From contig JAIXQY010000079.1 of NCBI GenBank assembly GCA_027485485.1, forward strand, positions 1 to 33,781: 33,781 bases of DNA. The letters are read 5' to 3'. This DNA comes from Sphingomonadales bacterium (GTDB taxonomy: Bacteria > Pseudomonadota > Alphaproteobacteria > Sphingomonadales > Sphingomonadaceae). Positions 18,728 through 28,392 of this stretch are shown here, piece after piece. The stretch's first letter is position 1; each line of letters begins with the position of its first letter. The translations under genes were made by a program, and so were the position numbers. The notes beneath the pieces are model-generated. The model had not been told where the DNA came from, did not search any database, and saw nothing but the letters and a program-made list of their open reading frames with translations.

Positions 18728-20080
18728 ATGCATGCCCTTCCTGTTGCCCTGATCGGCGCCGGCTGTTCCGGCTTCACCACTGCCAAGCGGCTGCGGGATG
18801 AAGGCATCGCCTTTGACTGGTTCGAAGCGTCAGACCGGATTGGCGGCAATTGGGCCTATAACAATCCCAATGGCATGAGCGCCGCCTATCAATCACTGCA
18901 CATCGACACATCGAAATGGCGATTGCAGTTCGAGGAGTTTCTGGTGCCCGCTGACTGGCCGGATTTTCCGCACCACAGCCTGATCAACGCCTATTTCAAC
19001 GATTATGTCGATCATTTCGGGCTGCGCGGCTTGGTGCAGTTCGAAACGCCGGTGACGAAGGTGGCCCGGCGCGGCGACGGTAGCTGGGACGTGACGACCC
19101 GGCATGGCACCAGCCGCTATCGCGCGGTGATCGTGGCCAATGGCCATCACTGGAGCCCCAATCGCCCGATCTGGGAGGGCGCGTTTGATGGGCCGATCAT
19201 CCACGCCCACGAATATCGCACCCCGTTCGAGCCGTTGAACCTGATCGGCAAACGGGTGCTGGTGGTGGGGCTGGGCAACAGCGCGGTGGATATCGCATCG
19301 GAACTGGGCCAGCGCAGCATCACGGCCCGGCTGTTCGTGTCCACCCGGCGCGGCGTGTGGGTGCTGCCCAAATATTTCAACGGCGTGCCGGCCGACAAGC
19401 AGGCGGCGCCGCCCTGGCTGCCGCTGGGGCTGGCGCGCTGGATCGGGCGGCGCAAGGTGAAGAGCCTGGTGGGCAATATGGAGGATTATGGCCTGCCCAC
19501 GCCCGATCACGAGCCCCTGGACGCGCACCCCACCGTGAGCGGCGAGTTTCTGAACCGGCTGGGCAGCGGCGATATCGTGGTGCGGCCCAGCATCGCCCGG
19601 CTGGATGGCGATGGGGTAATCTTCAGCGATGGCCGGCGCGAGGCGGTGGACGCGATCATCACCGCGACGGGGTACAATATCGATTTTCCCTTCCTCGATC
19701 CCGCCGATGCGCCGGTGGTGGACAATCACATCCCGCTGTACAAGCGGATGGTGCAGGCCGATCCGGCGCTGCACGGCCTGTGGTTCATGGGCCTGGCGCA
19801 GACGCTGCCAACGCTGGTCAATCTGGCGGAACAGCAATCAAAGCTGCTGGTGGCCTATCTGAGCGGGCGTTACGCGCTGCCTTCGCCGGGCGAGATGGCG
19901 GGGGTGATCGTGGCCGAGGAGCGGAAATATCAGGGCCATTATTACGCCAGCCGCCGCCACACGATGCAGGTGAATTTCGAACCCTATGTCGCCGATCTGG
20001 CCGCCGAGATCAGGCGGGGGCAGAAGCGGGCACCGCCGCATCAGCCGCTGGCGGCAGCGGCCGACGCCCGAGCAGGATGA
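18728..20080 (+). CDS. Flavin-containing monooxygenase
   Basis: 450 aa; N-terminal dinucleotide-binding LIGAGCSGFTTAKRL, FMO signature FDGPIIHAHEY (FxGxxxHxxxY), second Rossmann VLVVGLGNSAVDIASEL. Confidence 0.92.
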   Translation: MHALPVALIGAGCSGFTTAKRLRDEGIAFDWFEASDRIGGNWAYNNPNGMSAAYQSLHIDTSKWRLQFEEFLVPADWPDFPHHSLINAYFNDYVDHFGLRGLVQFETPVTKVARRGDGSWDVTTRHGTSRYRAVIVANGHHWSPNRPIWEGAFDGPIIHAHEYRTPFEPLNLIGKRVLVVGLGNSAVDIASELGQRSITARLFVSTRRGVWVLPKYFNGVPADKQAAPPWLPLGLARWIGRRKVKSLVGNMEDYGLPTPDHEPLDAHPTVSGEFLNRLGSGDIVVRPSIARLDGDGVIFSDGRREAVDAIITATGYNIDFPFLDPADAPVVDNHIPLYKRMVQADPALHGLWFMGLAQTLPTLVNLAEQQSKLLVAYLSGRYALPSPGEMAGVIVAEERKYQGHYYASRRHTMQVNFEPYVADLAAEIRRGQKRAPPHQPLAAAADARAG

Positions 20081-21404
20081 AGCGGCCCCACAGCAGCACG
20101 GCCGACAGCAGGCTGGCGGCGATGATGGCCCAGATCAGGCCATCGACGCCGCCGCCGGTCTTCACGCCCAACCACCAGGCCAGCGGCATCATCAGCACCA
20201 CATAAGTGAACAAATGGGTGGCGGTGGGCACCACGATATCGGACCTTGCACGCAGCGACTGCGAGGCGACCACCTGCAGGCCATCGGCAACGAAGAACAG
20301 GCTGGAAAGCACCATGGCGCTGGCAATGCCGGCGATCACCACCGGGTCCCGCGAATAGGCCGCCGCGATCAGCTCCGGTTCGAACCACACGCCCAGCGAC
20401 ACCAGCAACAGCAGCGCCGTGGTGACGGCAAAGCCCTGCCCGGCCGATGCCAGCATGGCGCCGCGATCACGCGCGCCATAGGCCCGACCAACCAGCACCG
20501 ATGTGGCGACCGACAGGCCCAGCGGCACCATGAACACCAGCGCGGCGACATTGATCACCACGGCCCAGATCGCCACCGCGGTCACGCTGATCCAGCCGGC
20601 AAACACCGCCATCGCCGAGAAGGACAGGGATTCGATGAAATAGCTCGCCGCTGCGCCATAGCCGACCGTGCGCATGGCGCGGGCCGCCTCGGGATCGCGC
20701 GGTGCCGGCGTGAACACGCCAAATTCGCGCGCCCGGTTCCAGCGCAGGATGACAAACGCCAGCACCACCAGCAGGAACAGGCGGCTGGCAAAGGTGGCCC
20801 AGGCGCTGGCAGCGGCGCCTTCGACGCCCAGCATGTTGCCGCCCGGCACCAGCCACAGATTGACGATCAGATTGACGATGTTGGCCAGCCACATGGCGAT
20901 GGTGCCAGGCAGGGCGCGGCCATGTGCTTCCAGCCAGAACAGCCCGGCATCGGCAATGATGATCGGGATCAGCGACACCGCCTGCACCTGCAGCACCAGG
21001 GTCGCGCCTTCGGCCAGCCCCGGCGCCATCTGGAACGTGACCAGCAGTGGCCCGCCCGCGATTGCCAGAAAGGCGGCAAAACCAACGGCAATCCAGCTGG
21101 CATAGATCATCCCACGGCGCAGGATGGCGCCGGTGTCGGCCGCGCGGCCCTCACCGATGGCCTGGCTGGTCATCACCTGAACGCCGTTCAACAGGCCAAG
21201 CGCGGTGGTGAGCACCACGCCGGTGACCGCCCAGGCCAGCGCATGATAGCCCAGTTCGGCGGTGGAATGGCGGCCCACAATGATCGTATCCACCAGCCCC
21301 ATCGCCATGATGCCCAGGCGCGACGCCACCACCGGTGCCGCCAGCCGGGCGAGCACGCCAAAGCCGGAACCGGCTTCGCGGGAGTGATCGGGGCTTGCCC
21401 CCAT
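20010..21404 (-). CDS. MATE-family efflux transporter
   Basis: MatE-type multi-TM protein, LAAPVVASRLGIMAMGLVDTIIVGRHSTAELGYHALAWAVTG. The start is taken as ATG 21404; the extension to 21752 in the ORF track is not membrane-like and overlaps the PEP-CTERM gene. Confidence 0.9.
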   Translation of the reverse strand: MGASPDHSREAGSGFGVLARLAAPVVASRLGIMAMGLVDTIIVGRHSTAELGYHALAWAVTGVVLTTALGLLNGVQVMTSQAIGEGRAADTGAILRRGMIYASWIAVGFAAFLAIAGGPLLVTFQMAPGLAEGATLVLQVQAVSLIPIIIADAGLFWLEAHGRALPGTIAMWLANIVNLIVNLWLVPGGNMLGVEGAAASAWATFASRLFLLVVLAFVILRWNRAREFGVFTPAPRDPEAARAMRTVGYGAAASYFIESLSFSAMAVFAGWISVTAVAIWAVVINVAALVFMVPLGLSVATSVLVGRAYGARDRGAMLASAGQGFAVTTALLLLVSLGVWFEPELIAAAYSRDPVVIAGIASAMVLSSLFFVADGLQVVASQSLRARSDIVVPTATHLFTYVVLMMPLAWWLGVKTGGGVDGLIWAIIAASLLSAVLLWGRFILLGRRPLPPAADAAVPASAPA

Positions 21405-21585
21405 GGGTCGGGCCTTTGCGGAAGAGAAGGGCGGGATGGCCGGCCCCATACAGGCGCAGGCGGGATCGGGCAAATCGCGCCCAATCCGGGCCAAAGGCAA
21501 TTGCCATTGACGGGATGCCCTGTGGCTTGGCAAAGAGGCGCAGATCGGCTGCCGGGGGGGCGGCCTTACCCGGGGGGGACAAGAC

Positions 21586-22494
21586 ATGCGTGCATATATA
21601 TTGGCCGCTTTTGCGGTGGCGATGACGGCTGAGGCGTCTGCTGTGGCGACGCCTGTGCCGACGCCAGGCACGACGATCAAGATTGGCGTGACCGGAAACA
21701 GCGCGGATACGTCCATCGTCGATTCGACCACTGGCGGGCCGCAGTCCTTCACCGGAACAACGGGGTCGAGCAGCTATTCCGCCCAAGCCGCAACGGGCGT
21801 CTTGAAGGTCAAGGCGGTCACGACCGGCCCGGTCAACAACAATGTCCCGGATCTGCAGCTGATCAACGGTGCAGGCGTCACGGCCAGTTTCACCGATGTG
21901 ATCACGATTGATGCGCCGGGGATATCGTCGGGCAGCTTTGTTGCATCCATCCTGATTGATGGGGTGTTGTCGTCAGCGGCGGCGGGCGGTGGCGCGGTGG
22001 TTGCGTTCACCAATTCGCAAACCCTGGTGGAGGTTGCCGGCCTGGCTGATCCGGTGTTCAGCTTTTCGGTCAACCAGTCCAACTACAACGGCTTTGTTGG
22101 CGGCACGGCCACGCTGACGCGGGGGCGGAGCGGTCCGCCTTATACCGGGCCGCTCACCGGCCTGTTCACCTTCACCATTCCGTTCGAGAATCTGGTCGGG
22201 CAAACCGTGACGATCACCCAAAGCTGCGGGGTGAACGCCCGCACCTACAAGCCGGGTGACACCTCGAGCGCCGGTTGCGATTATTCCCACACCATCACCT
22301 GGGGCGGCATCAGCCAGGTGCTGGATGCGACCAACACGCCGGTCGCCAGCTTCACCGCCACCGGCAGCGGCGGTACCAATTATGCTCTGCCGATCAGCGC
22401 GGTGCCGGAACCGGCCAGCTGGGCGATGATGCTGGCCGGCTTTGGCCTGATGGGCGCTGCCCTGCGCCGGCAGCGCCGGGTGGCTGCGGCCTGA
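21586..22494 (+). CDS. PEPxxWA-CTERM sorting-domain protein, otherwise uncharacterised
   Basis: 302 aa; N-terminal signal sequence; C-terminal VPEPASWAMMLAGFGLMGAALRRQRR (PEP motif, TM helix, Arg cluster). Confidence 0.92.
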   Translation: MRAYILAAFAVAMTAEASAVATPVPTPGTTIKIGVTGNSADTSIVDSTTGGPQSFTGTTGSSSYSAQAATGVLKVKAVTTGPVNNNVPDLQLINGAGVTASFTDVITIDAPGISSGSFVASILIDGVLSSAAAGGGAVVAFTNSQTLVEVAGLADPVFSFSVNQSNYNGFVGGTATLTRGRSGPPYTGPLTGLFTFTIPFENLVGQTVTITQSCGVNARTYKPGDTSSAGCDYSHTITWGGISQVLDATNTPVASFTATGSGGTNYALPISAVPEPASWAMMLAGFGLMGAALRRQRRVAAA

Positions 22495-22500
22495 CCGGCC

Positions 22501-23118
22501 TTATTTGCCCATCAGGCGCAGCACTTCGGACCGGCTGCTGGCATCATTGCGGAACACGCCCATCATGCGGCTGGTGGTCATGATCACGCCGGGCGTCATC
22601 ACGCCGCGGGCGGACATGCAGGCGTGAGTCGCCTCGATCACCACGGCAACGCCAACGGGATCGAGATGCTGCTGGATGCAGTCGGCCACTTCGGCGGTGA
22701 GGCGTTCCTGCACCTGCAGGCGGCGGGCATAGCCGTGCAGCACGCGCGCCAGCTTGGAAATACCGACCACGCGGCTGCGCGGCAGATAGGCGATGTGGCC
22801 CTTGCCGATGATGGGGGCCATGTGATGTTCGCAATGTGACTGGAACGGGATGTCGCGCAGGATCACGATCTCGTCATAGCCGCCCACTTCGGCGAAGGTG
22901 CGCGCCAGGTGCAGGCCGGGATCTTCGGCATAGCCCTTGGTATATTCGCGCCAGGCCTTGGCGACGCGCTTGGGCGTGTCGAGCAGGCCTTCGCGCGTGG
23001 GATCATCGCCGGTCCAGCGGATCAGGGTGCGGATCGCGTCTTCGGCTTCGGCCTGCGGGATGGTGACGAAATCGGCCGGGGCCGGAGCGTCCATCGGGGC
23101 ATCATCGTCATAGATCAT
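22501..23118 (-). CDS. folE: GTP cyclohydrolase I
   Basis: 205 aa; [56 protein letters not shown]. Confidence 0.96.
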   Translation of the reverse strand: MIYDDDAPMDAPAPADFVTIPQAEAEDAIRTLIRWTGDDPTREGLLDTPKRVAKAWREYTKGYAEDPGLHLARTFAEVGGYDEIVILRDIPFQSHCEHHMAPIIGKGHIAYLPRSRVVGISKLARVLHGYARRLQVQERLTAEVADCIQQHLDPVGVAVVIEATHACMSARGVMTPGVIMTTSRMMGVFRNDASSRSEVLRLMGK

Positions 23119-23306
23119 GAGGGATCACTCCAGCTTGAGCACGGCGCCAACATGGCTGCCGCCTGGCCCGCTGCGGCCAATTGGGGGACGGGATGCGCGG
23201 CCTAGGCCGAACCACCCCGGCCCGCAATCGCGCCATTGTCGCAGCAGCGACTGCACGTCGCGGCCGGCTGCTTCCAGTGAAATCCCTGTGAGTTGAGCGC
23301 GCAGGC

Positions 23307-25142
23307 TCAGCCGGCGGAGCGGGCGCGGCTGGCGCGTTTGCGCTCGTTGGGATCGAGGTGGATCTTGCGCAGGCGGATGAAGTTGGGCGTCACCTCCACA
23401 AGCTCGTCTTCGTCGATATAGGCGATGGCCTGTTCCAGCGTCAGCTTCTTGGGCGGGCTGAGCACGATGGCATCATCCTTGCCGCTGGCACGGAAGTTGG
23501 TGAGCGCCTTTGATTTCAGCGGGTTGACCTCCAGGTCTTCCTCGCGGGCATTCTCACCGATCACCATGCCCTGATACACCGATTCACCCGGGCCGATCAT
23601 CAGCACGCCGCGCGGCTGCAGATAGCCCAGCGCATAGGTGACGGCCTCGCCGCTTTCGGTGGAGATCAGCACGCCGTTGGCGCGGCCCGAAATCGGGCCC
23701 TTGTGGGGGCCATATTTCTCGAACAGCCGGTTCATGATGCCGGTGCCGCGCGTGTCAGACAGGAACTCGCCATGATAGCCGATCAGGCCGCGCGACGGGG
23801 CGGAGAAGGTGAGGCGCGTCTTGCCGCCGCCGCTGGGGCGCATGTCGGTCATCTCGGCCTTGCGCATGGCCATCTTCTCGACAACCGTGCCCGAATAGGC
23901 TTCGTCCACATCGATCACCACCGTTTCATAGGGCTCGGTGCGCTTGCCGTTCTCGTCCACGCCGAAAATCACGCGCGGGCGGCTGATCGACAGTTCAAAG
24001 CCTTCGCGGCGCATGGTTTCGATGAGCACGCCCAGTTGCAATTCGCCGCGGCCGGCCACTTCGAACGCGTCCTTGGAGGCGCTTTCGGTGATCTTGATGG
24101 CGACATTGCCTTCGGCTTCGCGGTTCAGGCGGTCCGCGATCATGCGGCTGGTCACCTTGCTGCCATCGCGGCCGGCATAGGGCGAATCGTTCACGCTGAA
24201 CGTCATCGACAGGGTTGGCGGATCGATGGGCTGGGCATGCAGCGGTTCCGAAACGCTCACGTCGGCAATCGTGTCGGCCACGGTGGCCTTGGTCAGGCCG
24301 GCCAGCGCGATGATGTCGCCGGCCTTGGCTTCTTCCACCGGCACGCGTTCCAGGCCCTGGAACGCGAAAATCTTCGATGCGCGTCCGGTTTCGGCGATGG
24401 TGCCATCCGGGTTCAGCGCGTGGATCGGCGAGTTGACCTTCAGCGTGCCGGAAATCACCCGGCCGGTGAGGATGCGGCCCACGAACGAATCGCGATCGAG
24501 CAGCGACACCAGCATCTTGAACTCGCCATCGGGGTCGCCAGCCGGTTCCGGCACATGGTCGACGATCTTCTGGAACAAGGGCTTCAGATCGCCCGAACGC
24601 ACATGCTCATCCATGCCGGCATAACCGTTGCGGCCAGAGGCATAGAGGGTGGGAAAATCGAGCTGGTCGTCATTGGCTTCCAGGGTGACGAACAGATCGA
24701 AGACTTCGTTGAGCACTTCATCGGCGCGCGCGTCGGGGCGATCGATCTTGTTGACGACGACAATCGGCCGCAGGCCCAGCGCCAGCGCCTTGCCGCAAAC
24801 AAACTTGGTTTGCGGCATCGGGCCTTCGGCGGCATCAACCAGCAGAATCACGCCATCGACCATCGAGAGGATGCGCTCCACCTCGCCGCCGAAATCGGCG
24901 TGGCCGGGGGTGTCGACGATGTTGATATGAAAGGTTTCGCCTGACGGGCTGGCCCATTCGATGCTGGTGCACTTGGCCAGAATGGTGATCCCGCGTTCCT
25001 TTTCCAGATCGTTGGAATCCATGGCCCTTTCGGCCACCCGCTGGTTCTCGCGGAAGGTGCCGGATTGGCGGAACAATTGATCGACCAGCGTGGTTTTGCC
25101 ATGGTCGACGTGCGCGATGATCGCGATATTGCGGGTGGACAT
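23307..25142 (-). CDS. typA: Ribosome-associated translational GTPase TypA/BipA
   Basis: From ATG 25142: [30 protein letters not shown]...[17 protein letters not shown]...NKIDR; C-terminal [35 protein letters not shown]. Confidence 0.97.
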   Translation of the reverse strand: MSTRNIAIIAHVDHGKTTLVDQLFRQSGTFRENQRVAERAMDSNDLEKERGITILAKCTSIEWASPSGETFHINIVDTPGHADFGGEVERILSMVDGVILLVDAAEGPMPQTKFVCGKALALGLRPIVVVNKIDRPDARADEVLNEVFDLFVTLEANDDQLDFPTLYASGRNGYAGMDEHVRSGDLKPLFQKIVDHVPEPAGDPDGEFKMLVSLLDRDSFVGRILTGRVISGTLKVNSPIHALNPDGTIAETGRASKIFAFQGLERVPVEEAKAGDIIALAGLTKATVADTIADVSVSEPLHAQPIDPPTLSMTFSVNDSPYAGRDGSKVTSRMIADRLNREAEGNVAIKITESASKDAFEVAGRGELQLGVLIETMRREGFELSISRPRVIFGVDENGKRTEPYETVVIDVDEAYSGTVVEKMAMRKAEMTDMRPSGGGKTRLTFSAPSRGLIGYHGEFLSDTRGTGIMNRLFEKYGPHKGPISGRANGVLISTESGEAVTYALGYLQPRGVLMIGPGESVYQGMVIGENAREEDLEVNPLKSKALTNFRASGKDDAIVLSPPKKLTLEQAIAYIDEDELVEVTPNFIRLRKIHLDPNERKRASRARSAG

Positions 25143-25331
25143 GGGGTTTTCCGAAAAGGCGGGGTGAGGCTGCACGCCGGCACCACGCCGGCAGGATCGG
25201 CTGCGCCCATAGGGCAAGGGCGGGCTTTGGGCAAGAATGGCGTGTTGCAGCGCGGCAGGAAATGCTTTCCAACCAGTTGACTCGCTGGCCGCTGCTGGGC
25301 CAAGGCACAGCGAACGCGGGAGGGTCGCCCG

Positions 25332-26333
25332 ATGGATGATGATGCTTTGCACGAAGAAGCACAAGAAGCCTCTGACGAACTGCCGCGGATCCGTCCGTTG
25401 AGCGTTGGTGCCCGGCTGGCCGAAGCGCGGGCCGCCACTGGCCGTGATCTGTCCGATATTGCCCGCGAAACCCGGATACCGCTGCGCCATCTGATGGCGA
25501 TCGAGGCGGATGATCATGGCTCGCTGCCGGCTTTGCCCTATGCGCTGGGGTTCGTGAAAGGCTATGCGCGCAGCATCGGCCTTGATTCCGATGCCTTTGC
25601 CGCCCAGTTCCGCGCGGAAACCAGCCTGACCCCGCATGTGCCAACGCCGCCGCCCAGCCAGCCGGCCGACGAAGCCCGGCTGCCGTCGCGCAACCTGGCG
25701 GTGGGCAGCCTGGTGGTGCTGGCGGCGGTGATCCTGGGACTGAGCCTGTATGGCGCCGGCGTGTTCGATCCGCCGCCACCGCCTGTGGTGGTCGCCGCCC
25801 CCGAACCACCGGCTGTGCAGGTGCCGGCCGCGCCGGTTGAGACCGGAGTGGCGGCCCTTCCCACCGATCCGGCCGCGCCGCCGCCGGCCGCCACAGCGCT
25901 TCCTCCTGCCGCCGTGCCTGCGGCTGCCCCGCCCGCCATACCCACCGCCGGGCCAGTGGTGCTGCTGGCGCGCGAGGACGTGTGGGTGAAAATCTATGAC
26001 GCCGCCACCCGCCGCCGCGCCTTCATGGGCGTGCTCGCGGCCGGACAGCGTTTTGATGTGCCGGCTGGATCGGCGCTGATCCTGCGTGCCGGCAAGGCCG
26101 GGATGATCGAGGTGAGCGTGGCCGGCGTGAAGCTGCCGCCGTTGGGTGGGCCAGTGGCCACCATCGACGGCGTGCTGCTCACCGCCCCGGCGCTGGCGGC
26201 GCGGTTCGATCCCAACGCCCCGCCGCCGCCGCCGCGCCCGCTGCGTCCGCGCCGCACGCCCGTTCAGCCGCCGGTCATCCCGGCCCCGGCAAACCCGGTG
26301 GCGGAGACCCAACCCGCCAATCCCGGAGCCTGA
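25332..26333 (+). CDS. RodZ-like helix-turn-helix membrane protein (HTH_25 plus DUF4115)
   Basis: GARLAEARAATGRDLSDIARETRIPLRHLMAIEADDHGSLPALPYALGFVKGYARSIGLD, one TM segment, Pro/Ala-rich linker, C-terminal DUF4115-like region. Confidence 0.85.
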   Translation: MDDDALHEEAQEASDELPRIRPLSVGARLAEARAATGRDLSDIARETRIPLRHLMAIEADDHGSLPALPYALGFVKGYARSIGLDSDAFAAQFRAETSLTPHVPTPPPSQPADEARLPSRNLAVGSLVVLAAVILGLSLYGAGVFDPPPPPVVVAAPEPPAVQVPAAPVETGVAALPTDPAAPPPAATALPPAAVPAAAPPAIPTAGPVVLLAREDVWVKIYDAATRRRAFMGVLAAGQRFDVPAGSALILRAGKAGMIEVSVAGVKLPPLGGPVATIDGVLLTAPALAARFDPNAPPPPPRPLRPRRTPVQPPVIPAPANPVAETQPANPGA

Positions 26334-26337
26334 AACC

Positions 26338-27285
26338 GTGCGTGTTCTGCCTGCCCTGATCCTTCTGGCCCTTGGCCTGCCCGCGCCGTTGGCGGCCCAG
26401 GCGGTTGATGTGGCCAAGCTGGATCGCCGGGTCGGCACGCTGGAATCGGAAATGCGCGCCGTGCAGCGCAAGGTGTTTCCCGGCGCCAACCCGCGCGTGT
26501 TTGCGCCCGAAACCCCGGCAGAGGCCCCGCCCGCCGCCCCGGCACCAGAGGCCAACCCGGCCAGCGCGGTGCTGACCGATCTGACCGGGCGGGTGGAATC
26601 GCTGGAAGCCACGCTCAAGGGCCTGACGGGCCAGATCGAAGCCATCGAATACAAGCTGCGCCAGCTGGAAGATGCGCAACGCCGCATGAAGGGCGATGTG
26701 GAATTCCGCTTGAACGCGCTGGAAAAACCCGCCGAAGCTGCGCCCGACGCAGCCGTGCCGCCGGTTGCCGATGCAGCACCGGTTGCGGGCGCAGTCCCGG
26801 CCAAGCCAGCCACTTCAGCCAAGCCGGCTCCGGCCAAGCCCGTTCCCGCCGGTGCCAATCCCATCGCCGCCAAACCGGTTGCCGGCAAGCCGGCCACCGC
26901 TGATGCGGCCTGGGCACTGGCCTATCCCAAGGTCACGGCCAAGGATTGGCCCGGCGTTGAAGCCGCAATGACGCAATTCGTGGCCGATTGGCCGAAATCG
27001 CCCCGCGCCGCGCAGGCGAAATACTGGCTGGGCCGCAGCTTTGCCGCCCGCAATCAGCAACCGCAGGCGGCCAAGGCGTTTCTTGACGTCTATCAGTCGG
27101 CCCCGCGTTCCACTCCGGCCCCTGATGCCCTGATCGGGCTGGCCGGTGCGCTCAATGCCATGGCCAAGCCCGGCGATGCTTGCCAGGTGCTGGGTGAGCT
27201 GGACAATGTCTATGGCGCCAAGCTGACCGACACGCAGAAGGCCGATGCCGGGCGCCAGCGGGCGCGTGCCAAATGTGCCGCCTGA
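26338..27285 (+). CDS. CpoB/YbgF-like Tol-Pal cell-division coordinator (coiled coil plus TPR)
   Basis: GTG start 26338: MRVLPALILLALGLPAPLAAQ signal peptide, coiled coil, AWALAYPKVTAKDWPGVEAAMTQFVADWPKSPRAAQAKYWLGRSFAARNQQPQAAKAFLDVYQSAPRS. Position before tilS-ftsH fits. Confidence 0.87.
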   Translation: MRVLPALILLALGLPAPLAAQAVDVAKLDRRVGTLESEMRAVQRKVFPGANPRVFAPETPAEAPPAAPAPEANPASAVLTDLTGRVESLEATLKGLTGQIEAIEYKLRQLEDAQRRMKGDVEFRLNALEKPAEAAPDAAVPPVADAAPVAGAVPAKPATSAKPAPAKPVPAGANPIAAKPVAGKPATADAAWALAYPKVTAKDWPGVEAAMTQFVADWPKSPRAAQAKYWLGRSFAARNQQPQAAKAFLDVYQSAPRSTPAPDALIGLAGALNAMAKPGDACQVLGELDNVYGAKLTDTQKADAGRQRARAKCAA

Positions 27286-28261
27286 TCTGACAGCAACGTT
27301 GGCGGCGGCACTGGGCCGCGCGCCGGTTCCGGACGAACATCTGGCTATTGCGGTTTCCGGCGGGCCTGACAGTCTGGCCCTGCTCACCCTTGCTGCTGCC
27401 GCCTTTCCCGGCCGCATCACCGCTGTCACCGTCGATCATGGCCTGCGTGCCGCCGCTGCGGCCGAAGCGGCGGCCGTTGCGGCCGGCTGCCGGGCGCGCG
27501 GGCTGCCCCATGTGATCCTGCGGCGCGAAGGCCCGCCGTTCACCGCCAATGTGCAGGCCCAGGCCCGCGCCGCGCGCTATGCCCTGTTGGCCGATTGGTG
27601 CCGCCACCATGGCCATGGCCTGTTGCTGACAGCGCATCACGCCGATGATCAGGCCGAAACCCTGTTGATGCGGCTGGCGCGCCGCAGCGGCGGTGATGGC
27701 CTGGCCGGCATCCGCGCGGTACGTGATCTGGGCGGGGTGCTGCTGGTGCGGCCGCTGCTGGGCGCCCGCAAGGCCGAACTGGTTGCGATTGCCATGCAAG
27801 CCGGCTGGCAGGCGGTGGATGATCCCAGCAACCATGATGTGCGCCACGATCGCACCGCCGTGCGCGCGCTGCTGGCCGCCAATCCGGCGCTGGACGTGGC
27901 GGCACTGTCGGCATCGGCGGCGCACCTGGCGGGCGAAACCGAAGCGCTGGCCTGGGCGGCCGATCTGGCCTGGGGCAGCCGGGTGACGTGCGCCGATGGC
28001 GCGCTGCTGATCGATGGCGACGGCCTGCCCGCAGCCCTGTTGCACCGGCTGCTGGCGCGGGCGGTGGCCCAGCTTTCGGGGCGGGTGCCGCGCGGGGCCG
28101 ATGTGGCGCGGCTGGCGCAGCGACTCGGGGACCGGCAGCCCGGCACCCTGGCCGGGGTGCGGGCGAGCCCGCTGCTGCCGGGCCGTGGTGGGCCGGGGAT
28201 TGCGCCACTATGGCGGCTGGATGCCGCGCCAGCGCGGCGGGATGGTCGCAAAAATGGCTGA
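27245..28261 (+). CDS. tilS: tRNA(Ile)-lysidine synthetase
   Basis: SGGPDSLALL PP-loop, TVDHGLR, LLTAHHADDQAETLLMRLARRSG, DPSNHD. Start ATG 27245 or GTG 27275; overlaps the upstream gene. Confidence 0.93.
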   Translation: MPGASGRVPNVPPDLTATLAAALGRAPVPDEHLAIAVSGGPDSLALLTLAAAAFPGRITAVTVDHGLRAAAAAEAAAVAAGCRARGLPHVILRREGPPFTANVQAQARAARYALLADWCRHHGHGLLLTAHHADDQAETLLMRLARRSGGDGLAGIRAVRDLGGVLLVRPLLGARKAELVAIAMQAGWQAVDDPSNHDVRHDRTAVRALLAANPALDVAALSASAAHLAGETEALAWAADLAWGSRVTCADGALLIDGDGLPAALLHRLLARAVAQLSGRVPRGADVARLAQRLGDRQPGTLAGVRASPLLPGRGGPGIAPLWRLDAAPARRDGRKNG

Positions 28262-28392
28262 ATTGCTGTTTAATGCGAGGCAGAACAGCACAGGCCGATT
28301 GCAACAATGGCAATCGCCCCTATTTTGAAGTGTTGAACGGTGGTCCGGTTGTTCATGGCCCACCCACATGTTGCTTGTGACAGGAATCTGCG

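Noticed and set aside
19986-21632. 548-aa plus-strand ORF
   Set aside because: Antisense shadow of the MATE gene.
25740-26290. Proline/alanine-rich repetitive stretch in the RodZ-like gene as a possible tandem repeat
   Set aside because: Low-complexity linker coding sequence typical of RodZ-like proteins, without a regular DNA repeat unit.
25143-26897. N-terminal extension of the typA ORF (1196-aa frame in the track)
   Set aside because: TypA clearly begins at [18 protein letters not shown] (25142). The extension is Gly/Arg-rich antisense translation of the RodZ-like and CpoB-like genes.
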